This document shows positions 1 to 6,594 of a stretch of DNA of 15,048 nucleotides, one piece after another. Below the pieces are notes generated by a model. It was not told where the DNA came from, did no database searches, and saw only the letters and a program-made list of their open reading frames with translations. Source of the DNA: an uncultured Bacteroidales bacterium (GTDB taxonomy: Bacteria; Bacteroidota; Bacteroidia; Bacteroidales; Muribaculaceae). Position 1 is the first letter of the stretch; every line of letters begins with the position of its first letter. The position numbers and the translations under genes are program-made. The stretch spans positions 1 through 15,048 of the forward strand of contig URNY01000057.1 in NCBI GenBank assembly GCA_900549375.1, written 5' to 3'.

Positions 1-27
1 AAACGGAATCAGCCCTAATTTTCAGTT

Positions 28-49
28 GACCTCAAAAGTTTAGCGGACA
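28..49. mobile_element. possible terminal inverted repeat of an IS3-like insertion sequence
   Basis: The 22 bases from GACCTC at 28 to GGACA at 49 end in CA. In reverse complement they begin TGTCCGCTAAAC, which resembles the TG...CA ends of IS3-family elements in Bacteroidetes as I remember them. If correct, an element lies to the left of the window and its edge is at 49, next to the AT-rich region. No transposase is visible here and the opposite end is outside the window, so this rests on sequence resemblance only. Confidence 0.25.
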
Positions 50-230
50 GTAATATTTTTTAATTAAAATTAGGTTTGAATCAAATCATCTTGTTAATTT
101 TACTATTAACCTTTAACTTATCGATTTTCAAAATATAATCCATACTGTATTCGCTTGTTGAATTGAAATTCACCGGAAGAAGTTGCTTTCAGACAACTTT
201 CATTTCAGAAAACGCCGCCCTCACTTGGAC

Positions 231-296
231 GGCTGAAGTTGTATCTGCAAATTTGCATGTTTCAACTTATCATATAATTCAGCCGATACAACTTCA
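231..296. repeat. overlapping inverted repeats able to form alternative hairpins
   Basis: A perfect 12-base inverted repeat pairs TGAAGTTGTATC (234-245) with GATACAACTTCA (285-296). A second, overlapping pair joins GGCTGAA (231-237) with TTCAGCC (278-284). Both use bases 234-237, so the two stems exclude each other. The loop contains the palindrome TGCAAATTTGCA (246-257). The symmetry is seen directly. Whether it is an RNA switch, an operator or a relic of a mobile element is unknown. Confidence 0.5.
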
Positions 297-367
297 TTTA
301 TTAAAAAAAAGAAGCAACAGGATAATCGACCATCATTATATCGATTGCGAAAATATATATAAATTTT

Positions 368-398
368 AATTATTGCAAGTAAATTGCAATAATTTTTT
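368..398 (+). terminator. terminator-like hairpin with T tract
   Basis: An 11-base perfect stem (AATTATTGCAA at 368-378 with its complement at 384-394) encloses the five-base loop GTAAA. On the plus strand it is followed by a run of T ending at 398. The stem is AT-rich and therefore weak. Read on the plus strand it would end a transcript from 1-370; read on the minus strand it lies about 70 bases after the polA stop and could serve polA, but with a poorer T tract. A further 7-base stem lies at 400-415. Confidence 0.45.
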
Positions 399-463
399 CA
401 ATTTCTTTAGAAATTTGTTTCTTTTCCTTTAGTTTTTCAATAAAAATGTAACCTCCACCACTA

Positions 464-3274
464 TTAATGCGCGTCGAGCCAGTTGTCGGCAACGCCGCAG
501 GAGGCGGTGAGGAGGACGCGACCATGGTAGGCGTTCTGCATCAAGCGCTCCACCAGCTCCTGAAGGGCGGGAAGCTCGGAGGGAACCACATCGAAATTCA
601 ATTCATCGTGCACCTGCATTATCATCCGGGAACGCATCTTCTTGGCACGCATCTCGGCGGCGATGTCGACCATCGCACGCTTGATGATATCGGCGGCAGA
701 GCCCTGCACCGGGGCGTTGATGGCGTTGCGCTCGGCATACCCTCGCACCACAGGATTCTTGGAATTGATATCCGGCAGAATACGCTTACGCCCCATGCGC
801 GTGGTGACATAACCCTTCTCGCGGGCATGTTCCACAGAGTCCGACATATATTTATGGATGGTGGGGAAAGTTGCGAAATAATTGTCGATCAATTCTTTGG
901 CTTCGGCACGCGGTATCGCGAGGCGGTTGGCGAGTCCGAAAGCAGATATGCCGTAAAGGATACCGAAATTGGCGGTCTTTGCCTTGCGCCGCTCGTTGGC
1001 GGAAACCTCCTCGGGCGTCTTGTGGAATATCTTGGCGGCCGTTATGGCGTGGATATCCTCACCTTTGCGGAAAGCATCGAGCATGATCTCGTCATCGGCA
1101 AAGTCGGCCACAAGCCGGAGCTCAATCTGAGAATAGTCAGCCGACAGGAAGAGATTTCCGGGATCGGCTATGAAAGCGCGGCGAATCTCGCGGCCCTCAT
1201 CATCGCGCACGGGGATATTCTGCAGGTTAGGGGCCGTTGAGGAGAGTCGGCCGGTGGCCGTGACCGTCTGGTTATAATTCGTATGAATCTTTCCGGTGCG
1301 CGGATTGATGGCCGCGGGAAGGGCGGTGAGATAGGTGGTGTAGAGTTTGCGGAGAGCACGATATTCCATTATCTTGTTGACGATGGGATGGCGCGTGGCG
1401 AGTTTTTCGAGCACCTCCTCGCTCGTGGAGTATTGTCCGGTCTTTGTTTTCTTGGCTTTCGGGTCGAGGCCGAGACGGTCGAAAAGAATTTCTCCCACTT
1501 TGGAGGGGCTGCCGACGTTGAACTTCTCGCCCGCCATATCGCATATCTCCTCCTCGAGGGTGCTGATGCGCTCCTCCATACCATGCGCCGCTTCGTTGAG
1601 CGCATTAACATCAATGCGCACTCCGGCCAGCTCCATATCCGCCAGAACCCTTACCAGCGGAAGCTCAAGCCCATAAAGAAGAGCATGCATCCCCTCGCGG
1701 TCCACCTCCTTCCCGAGCGGAGCGCAAAGACGCAGGGAGATATCGGCATTCTCACATGCCCAGGCGGTTAAAAGCGCAATATCAGCTTCGCCGGAGCGCG
1801 ACACCTTGACGTTGCGCCGACTGACGGTGGTGCCCGGGAAAGGCAGCATATCATAGTTCAGATAGGTAGAGGCAAGCGACTCAATGCTATGCCTCATCTC
1901 CGGCTGCAGGAGATAATGGGCGAGCGATATGTCGAAATAGGAGGCAAGAGGCTCTTCGGCATCTCCGCCGTTGATGGCCGCCGTGACATAGTCACGTTTG
2001 GCATTGGCGGATACCTTCACCATATCCTTGCGCGCCATGAGGTCGAGAAGTGCGGCTTTTCCTTCGGCAAACGACGCCGGGATATAGAAAGCCCTCCCCT
2101 CTGCGAACGATACGGCGGCTCCTATCCATGAAGCACTCACATCATTTTCGCCGTCGGAGATCATAAAGAGCCCGCAACGTTCCTTCCCCTCTCCTTCGGC
2201 CATACATTCGCGCAACTTCTCGGGATTGTCGGCAAGGATGTAGGATGTTTTCTCCGCGTCGAACGATGCCGCAGGCACCGCGGGTTCTGACGATGCCGAG
2301 CCCGCAGTCTCCTCATCGTCGAAGAGGGAGAGAGTGCCGTCGGCCGCCGGCGCCGGCCGGCTTTTCTCTTTGGAGACGTCGGCATTGTCGAGCCTTCGCG
2401 CCACGCGCTCCGCGAGACTCTTGAATTCGAGCTCCTTGAAGATGGCAAAAAGCTTGTCGCGGTCTGCAGGGCGGCGCTCAAGGTCGGCTGGATCCACATC
2501 CACGGGGACATCTGTGCGGATCGTAGCCAGATATTTCGAGAAGACAATCTGCTCAGTGTTCTCCTCAACTTTCTTTTTCAAAGCGCCCTTGAGCGATTCG
2601 GTGTTGGCTATGAGGTTCTCGACACTTCCGAAATCGGCTATGAGCTTCACGGCCGTCTTCTCCCCCACTCCGGGGCAGCCGGGAATATTATCGATCTTAT
2701 CGCCCATCAACGCGAGAAGGTCGATCACCTGCGACGTGCTTTTGATTCCATAGCGCTCGCATACCTCCTTTTCGCCGCGCAGTTCGAAATCCTGGCCGCG
2801 ATAAGAGGGTTTGTACTGGAGAGTCGAGGGACCCACGAGCTGACCGAAATCCTTGTCGGGGGTCATCATATAAGTGGTGAAACCCTCTTTTTCTGCCTTG
2901 CGCGCCAGAGTACCTATCACATCGTCGGCCTCGAAGCCCTCCACCTCCACTACAGGAATGTTGTAGGCTTTCACAATCTCCTTGATTATAGGCACCGACA
3001 GCTTTATATCTTCCGGCGTCGACTCACGCTCCCCTTTGTATTGTTCGAAAGCCTCATTGCGGAAGGTAGGTCCCGCCGGGTCGAAGCATACGGCGATATG
3101 CGAGGGATTCTCCTTGCGGAGCACCTCCTCAAGGGTATTCACAAATCCGAAGATGGCGGAGGTATTGAATCCCCCTTGGGTTATACGGGGCATACGTATC
3201 AGGGCATAATAGGCTCTGAAAATGAGCGCGTAGGCATCAAGCAGGAAGAGGCGTTTGGGCTGAGTCTGGTTCAT
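464..3274 (-). CDS. polA: DNA polymerase I (family A) with degenerate 3'-5' exonuclease site
   Basis: The 936-residue cytosolic enzyme fills gaps and removes RNA primers during replication and repair. The 5'-nuclease domain (about 1-300) shows FEADDVIG (113-120) and GDKIDNIPG (191-199). A proline/alanine/acid-rich linker (about 303-340) follows. The polymerase domain carries motif A DYSQIELR (713-720), the O-helix RRKAKTANFGILYG (762-775), with the F that matches E. coli F762, and motif C QVHDEL (887-892), and ends NWLDAH as is typical. In the central exonuclease-like domain the Exo III motif YxxxD reads WACEN (505-509), so the tyrosine and the aspartate are both replaced. Exo II keeps NAKRD (424-428). 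Exo I is uncertain: DGE at 374-376 fits only if a four-residue gap is allowed. Proofreading is therefore probably weak or lost. The start is an ATG at 3274 with an A-rich upstream sequence. The gene stands alone on its strand. Confidence 0.97.
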   Translation of the reverse strand: MNQTQPKRLFLLDAYALIFRAYYALIRMPRITQGGFNTSAIFGFVNTLEEVLRKENPSHIAVCFDPAGPTFRNEAFEQYKGERESTPEDIKLSVPIIKEIVKAYNIPVVEVEGFEADDVIGTLARKAEKEGFTTYMMTPDKDFGQLVGPSTLQYKPSYRGQDFELRGEKEVCERYGIKSTSQVIDLLALMGDKIDNIPGCPGVGEKTAVKLIADFGSVENLIANTESLKGALKKKVEENTEQIVFSKYLATIRTDVPVDVDPADLERRPADRDKLFAIFKELEFKSLAERVARRLDNADVSKEKSRPAPAADGTLSLFDDEETAGSASSEPAVPAASFDAEKTSYILADNPEKLRECMAEGEGKERCGLFMISDGENDVSASWIGAAVSFAEGRAFYIPASFAEGKAALLDLMARKDMVKVSANAKRDYVTAAINGGDAEEPLASYFDISLAHYLLQPEMRHSIESLASTYLNYDMLPFPGTTVSRRNVKVSRSGEADIALLTAWACENADISLRLCAPLGKEVDREGMHALLYGLELPLVRVLADMELAGVRIDVNALNEAAHGMEERISTLEEEICDMAGEKFNVGSPSKVGEILFDRLGLDPKAKKTKTGQYSTSEEVLEKLATRHPIVNKIMEYRALRKLYTTYLTALPAAINPRTGKIHTNYNQTVTATGRLSSTAPNLQNIPVRDDEGREIRRAFIADPGNLFLSADYSQIELRLVADFADDEIMLDAFRKGEDIHAITAAKIFHKTPEEVSANERRKAKTANFGILYGISAFGLANRLAIPRAEAKELIDNYFATFPTIHKYMSDSVEHAREKGYVTTRMGRKRILPDINSKNPVVRGYAERNAINAPVQGSAADIIKRAMVDIAAEMRAKKMRSRMIMQVHDELNFDVVPSELPALQELVERLMQNAYHGRVLLTASCGVADNWLDAH

Positions 3275-3338
3275 ATTTGTTTCTTTTTACGTACTATATC
3301 TCACATTTGCCGGAACAAAGGGAGAGTTTCTTAACTAA

Positions 3339-3346
3339 CAAATTTA
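3339..3346 (-). promoter_or_regulatory. candidate polA promoter -7 box
   Basis: On the minus strand the bases read TAAATTTG, a full match to the Bacteroidetes sigma-ABfr -7 consensus TAnnTTTG, about 65 bases upstream of the polA ATG. No clear TTTG -33 box is seen at the expected distance, which keeps confidence modest. Confidence 0.4.
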
Positions 3347-3435
3347 CTTAAAAAATTGTATTTTTGAATCGTAAAAATGACATTCCGCACGTAATATAAT
3401 AATGAGCGACAGCATTTGATGATGCCATTAAGTGC

Positions 3436-3497
3436 AGTCGCTCCGCGACTCGCTTGCGTTAATAGGCAATGCAGTAGGGACGCAATAAATTGCGTCC
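3436..3497. repeat. two compact intergenic hairpins, possibly copies of a dispersed repeat
   Basis: The first hairpin, at 3436-3450, has AGTCGC paired with GCGACT around TCC. The second, at 3478-3497, has GGACGCAAT paired with ATTGCGTCC around AA, giving a nine-base perfect stem. They sit 27 bases apart in otherwise AT-rich DNA and are more G+C rich than their surroundings. That pattern suits REP- or MITE-like dispersed sequences, but no second copy can be seen in this window. They lack a T tract, so they are poor terminators. Confidence 0.5.
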
Positions 3498-3523
3498 ACG
3501 TCGGCCTCAGCCAAATGCATTTC

Positions 3524-3560
3524 AGTAATATTATTCAGGTGAAACTTGAGTAATATTACT
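3524..3560 (+). promoter_or_regulatory. paired palindromes, candidate operator of the xylose operon
   Basis: AGTAATATTATT (3524-3535) and the perfect palindrome AGTAATATTACT (3549-3560) differ at one base. They start 25 bases apart, and the second ends 38 bases before the xylB start codon. Two such sites just upstream of a sugar operon fit a dimeric regulator binding cooperatively. No regulator gene is adjacent. In Bacteroides a Nudix-type regulator is, from memory, encoded beside the xylose genes, so here it may be encoded elsewhere. Function is inferred from position and symmetry only. Confidence 0.4.
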
Positions 3561-3598
3561 TGCAAAAACTAAGTAAAGAGAAATAAACGATTAGACAG

Positions 3599-5083
3599 AT
3601 GTATCTATTAGGTTACGACATAGGCAGCTCGTCGGTGAAAGCCGCTATAGTGGAGGCTTCCACCGGCAGATGCGTCGCCTCCGGGTTCTATCCGGAGACA
3701 GAAGCTCCCATCAAGGCTCTTCGCCCCGGATGGGCCGAACAGAACCCCGCCGACTGGTGGGAATATATCAGGAAGGTGACGGGCGCGGTGATGCAAAAGG
3801 CCGGTATCGACAGACATGACATCAAGGCCATAGGCATCAGTTATCAGATGCACGGGCTGGTGGCCGTGGACCGCGAGGGCCGCGTGCTTCGCGATGCCAT
3901 CATCTGGTGCGACTCCCGTGGCGTGCCCTATGGCGAGAAGGCTTTCGACACCCTCGGGCATGACACATGTCTGGAACGCATCCTCAATTCTCCGGGCAAT
4001 TTCACGGCCTCCAAACTCGCATGGCTCAAAGAGAACGAGCCCGAAACGTGGGCACGCATCTATAAAGTTATGCTCCCGGGCGATTACGCCGCCATGCGAA
4101 TGACCGGCGAAATCACCACCAATGCCGAGGGACTTTCGGAATATATGCTTTGGGATTTTCGCGAAAACGGACCGGCGCAGTTCCTTCTCGATTATTTCGG
4201 CTTCGATTCCTCGATACTTCCCGAAATCCGGCCGTCGTTCGGACCGCAAGGTGCGCTGACGGCGGAAGCCGCACGCGAGCTCGGGCTCGCCGAGGGTACG
4301 CCGGTGACCTACCGCGCGGGCGACCAGCCGAACAACGCGCTTTCGCTCAACGTGTTCGAGCCGGGAGAGGTGGCCTCTACGGCCGGAACTTCCGGAGTGG
4401 TCTACGGTATCAACGACCGCGTGGCCTACGATCCGCAGTCAAGAGTGAACAACTTCGCGCACGTGAACCATACGGCCGAGGCACCGCGCATCGGCGTTAT
4501 GACCTGCATCAGCGGCACCGGGATACTCAATTCCTGGATACGACGCAATGTCGCTCCCGAAGGTATCAGCTATGCGGATATGAACAGGCTTGCCGAGGAA
4601 GCTCCGATAGGGTCGGCCGGCGTGACCGTACTGCCTTTCGGCAACGGCGCCGAGCGCGTGCTCGGAAACCGGGAGACCGGCTGCTCGATACAGGGGGTGA
4701 ATTTCAATATCCACAACCGCAGCCATATAATCCGCGCGGCGCAGGAGGGAATCGTGTTCTCTTTCATGTACGGCATGGAGATCATGGAGCGGATGGGTAT
4801 GCGCATAGAAAGGATACATGCCGGGCATGCCAACATGTTCCTGAGCCCTGTGTTCCGGCAGACGCTTGCCGGGGTGTCGGGAGCGTCGATATCCTTAGTG
4901 GATACCGACGGAGCCGTTGGCGCCGCCCGTGGCGCAGGCATCGGTCTGGGCGCATACCGCGACAACCGCGAGGCGTTCGCTTCGCTGAAGGTGATAGAGG
5001 AGGTGACGCCCCCGGGCGACCGCACCCCCTACCTCGAGGCTTACGCCCGCTGGAAAGAGACTTTGAAAAAGGAAATAAATTAA
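3599..5083 (+). CDS. xylB: xylulokinase (FGGY family)
   Basis: This cytosolic kinase phosphorylates D-xylulose with ATP to give D-xylulose 5-phosphate, the step after xylose isomerase. Its 494 residues match the family length. The N-terminal FGGY domain starts LGYDIGSSSVKAA (4-16), with the phosphate-loop aspartate D7. SYQMHGLVAVD (81-91) and IIWCDSRG (101-108) follow, and GDQPNNA (241-247) carries the likely catalytic base D242. The C-terminal domain contains STAGTSGVVYG (260-270) and AGHANMFLSPVF (408-419), a variant of the usual glycine-rich GGGA segment. Other FGGY sugar kinases are the main alternative, but the adjacent xylA makes xylulose the natural substrate. The ATG at 3599 has no clear Shine-Dalgarno sequence, as is normal in Bacteroidetes. 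It is first in an operon, 15 bases before xylA. Confidence 0.95.
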   Translation: MYLLGYDIGSSSVKAAIVEASTGRCVASGFYPETEAPIKALRPGWAEQNPADWWEYIRKVTGAVMQKAGIDRHDIKAIGISYQMHGLVAVDREGRVLRDAIIWCDSRGVPYGEKAFDTLGHDTCLERILNSPGNFTASKLAWLKENEPETWARIYKVMLPGDYAAMRMTGEITTNAEGLSEYMLWDFRENGPAQFLLDYFGFDSSILPEIRPSFGPQGALTAEAARELGLAEGTPVTYRAGDQPNNALSLNVFEPGEVASTAGTSGVVYGINDRVAYDPQSRVNNFAHVNHTAEAPRIGVMTCISGTGILNSWIRRNVAPEGISYADMNRLAEEAPIGSAGVTVLPFGNGAERVLGNRETGCSIQGVNFNIHNRSHIIRAAQEGIVFSFMYGMEIMERMGMRIERIHAGHANMFLSPVFRQTLAGVSGASISLVDTDGAVGAARGAGIGLGAYRDNREAFASLKVIEEVTPPGDRTPYLEAYARWKETLKKEIN

Positions 5084-5098
5084 ACTTATTATAAAGAA

Positions 5099-6415
5099 AT
5101 GGCACAGAAAGAATACTTTCCCGAAATAGGGAAAATCAAATTCGAAGGCATTGAGAGCCATAATCCTCTGGCTTTCCGTTATTATGACGCCGAGCGCATG
5201 GTTCTCGGCAAGCCGATGAAAGAATGGCTGAAGTTCGCCATGGCATGGTGGCACACCCTCTGCGCCGAGGGGGGCGACCAGTTCGGCGGCGGAACGAAGA
5301 AGTTCCCCTGGAACGAGGCTCCCGATGCGATGACGGCCGCCAAACAGCGTGCCGACGCCGGCTTCGAGATCATGCAGAAATTGGGTATCGAGTATTTCTG
5401 CTTCCACGACACCGACCTCATCGGCGATCTCACCGATATCGAGGACTATGAGGCCCGGATGAAAGAGATTACCGAATATCTGAAGGGTCTGATGGCCAAG
5501 ACAGGTATAAAGAATCTCTGGGGAACGGCCAATGTTTTCGGCAACGCACGCTATATGAACGGCGCTGCCACGAACCCTGATTTCGATGTTGTGGCCCGCG
5601 CTGCCGTTCAGATCAAAAACGCCATCGACGCCACTATCGCCTTGGGCGGTTCCAACTACGTGTTCTGGGGAGGCCGCGAGGGCTATATGAGCCTTCTCAA
5701 CACCGACCAGAAACGGGAGAAGGAGCATCTGGCAATGATGCTGACAAAGGCCCGCGACTATGCCCGCGCAAAGGGATTCAAGGGCACATTCCTTATCGAG
5801 CCGAAACCGATGGAGCCTACGAAACATCAGTATGACGTCGACACTGAGACCGTGATCGGTTTCCTCCGCGCCCACGGCCTTGAGAAAGATTTCAAGGTGA
5901 ACATCGAGGTGAACCACGCCACCCTCGCCGGCCATACGTTCGAGCATGAGCTGGCAGTGGCCGTCGACAACGGTATGCTCGGGAGCATCGACGCCAACCG
6001 CGGCGACTATCAGAACGGCTGGGACACCGACCAGTTCCCCATCGACAATTATGAGCTGACACAGGCCATGATGCAGATTATCCGCAACGGCGGTCTCGGC
6101 AACGGCGGCACGAACTTCGATGCCAAGACACGCCGCAACTCCACCGATCCGGAGGATATCTTCATCGCCCACATCGCCGGTATGGACGCTATGGCACGCG
6201 CTCTGCTCAGCGCAGCCGAGGTGCTGGAGAAATCCCCCTATAAAAAGATGCTGGCCGACCGCTATGCCTCGTTCGACAGCGGCAAGGGGAAGGAGTTCGA
6301 AGAGGGCCGCATGAGCCTCGAGGAGATTGTGGCTTATGCCAAGACTCAGCCCGAACCCGCGCAGACCTCAGGCAAGCAGGAGCTTTACGAAGCCATCGTG
6401 AATATGTATGTCTGA
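5099..6415 (+). CDS. xylA: xylose isomerase (class II)
   Basis: The enzyme interconverts D-xylose and D-xylulose using two divalent metal ions in a TIM barrel. The length, 438 residues, is typical of class II enzymes of Bacteroides. Catalytic and metal-binding residues are all present: FHDTD (102-106, with H103 and D106), VFWGGREGY (188-196), FLIEPKP (231-237, metal ligand E234), NIEVNHAT (268-275, with E270 and H273), SIDANRGD (296-303, with D298), WDTDQFP (308-314, with D309 and D311) and NFDAKTRR (339-346, with D341). It follows xylB by 15 bases and is almost certainly co-transcribed. A strong bidirectional terminator lies 80 bases downstream. No transporter follows, so xylose uptake must be encoded elsewhere. 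Confidence 0.98.
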   Translation: MAQKEYFPEIGKIKFEGIESHNPLAFRYYDAERMVLGKPMKEWLKFAMAWWHTLCAEGGDQFGGGTKKFPWNEAPDAMTAAKQRADAGFEIMQKLGIEYFCFHDTDLIGDLTDIEDYEARMKEITEYLKGLMAKTGIKNLWGTANVFGNARYMNGAATNPDFDVVARAAVQIKNAIDATIALGGSNYVFWGGREGYMSLLNTDQKREKEHLAMMLTKARDYARAKGFKGTFLIEPKPMEPTKHQYDVDTETVIGFLRAHGLEKDFKVNIEVNHATLAGHTFEHELAVAVDNGMLGSIDANRGDYQNGWDTDQFPIDNYELTQAMMQIIRNGGLGNGGTNFDAKTRRNSTDPEDIFIAHIAGMDAMARALLSAAEVLEKSPYKKMLADRYASFDSGKGKEFEEGRMSLEEIVAYAKTQPEPAQTSGKQELYEAIVNMYV

Positions 6416-6422
6416 TCGAGGG

Positions 6423-6438
6423 GCGAACTGAAGTTCGC
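6423..6438 (+). repeat. short hairpin just after xylA
   Basis: GCGAACT (6423-6429) pairs with AGTTCGC (6432-6438) across a two-base loop, eight bases after the xylA stop. There is no T tract, so it is more likely a 3'-end stabilising stem than a terminator. Confidence 0.4.
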
Positions 6439-6494
6439 TCACGCAACCGGCTGACGCCTGACTTGACCCAGAAGAGGAATTATTAGAAATTAGC

Positions 6495-6542
6495 CAAATA
6501 AAAAATCGGAAGAACTTTTCGGCTCTTCCGATTTTTTATTTG
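6495..6542. terminator. bidirectional rho-independent terminator between xylA and pgi
   Basis: A 19-base perfect stem (6495-6513 with 6524-6542) encloses a ten-base loop. Its core TCGGAAGA/TCTTCCGA is flanked by six A on the left and six T on the right, so each strand reads a stem ending in a U tract. It lies between the convergent xylBA and lysS-pgi transcripts and can end both. Confidence 0.9.
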
Positions 6543-6594
6543 CGAAGCTATTAATTATTGCAAAGCTTTTATAGCTTGCGAAGCTTTCTGAATC
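6541..6594. repeat. three 18-base tandem units after the pgi stop
   Basis: TGCGAAGCT (6541), TGCAAAGCT (6559) and TGCGAAGCT (6577) begin units exactly 18 bases apart. The first nine bases of each unit are conserved and the rest has diverged. The repeats fill the space between the terminator stem and the pgi stop codon. Confidence 0.55.

Larger units (their letters stand above)
1..463. other. AT-rich intergenic region downstream of polA, no convincing gene
   Basis: This stretch is much richer in A and T than the flanking gene. One 68-codon open frame on the plus strand (163-369) begins with TTG, lacks a ribosome binding site and resembles no family I know, so I do not call it a gene. The region holds a possible insertion-sequence end (28-49), a small hairpin (180-185 with 194-199), overlapping inverted repeats (231-296) and a terminator-like hairpin followed by six T (368-398). 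Together these could be the remains of a mobile element or a small non-coding transcript. Neither is established from sequence alone. Confidence 0.6.
3275..3598. other. divergent intergenic region between polA and xylB
   Basis: No open frame here looks like a gene. From left to right the region holds a polA promoter candidate (3339-3346, minus strand), a compact hairpin (3436-3450), a longer palindrome (3478-3497) and a pair of near-identical palindromes (3524-3535 and 3549-3560) close to the xylB start. It must contain the promoters of both divergent units. Confidence 0.7.

Noticed and set aside
163..369. 68-codon plus-strand frame in the AT-rich left region
   Set aside because: It starts with TTG, has no ribosome binding site, looks like no known family, and its sequence is explained by inverted repeats and AT-rich spacer.
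467..1240. 257-codon plus-strand frame opposite polA
   Set aside because: It is antisense to conserved polymerase motifs, and its protein has no recognisable family features. Long antisense frames are expected from G+C-biased third positions.
4895..6172. 425-codon minus-strand frame opposite xylA
   Set aside because: It overlaps the conserved xylA active-site coding region and reads as a histidine/valine/glycine-rich shadow.
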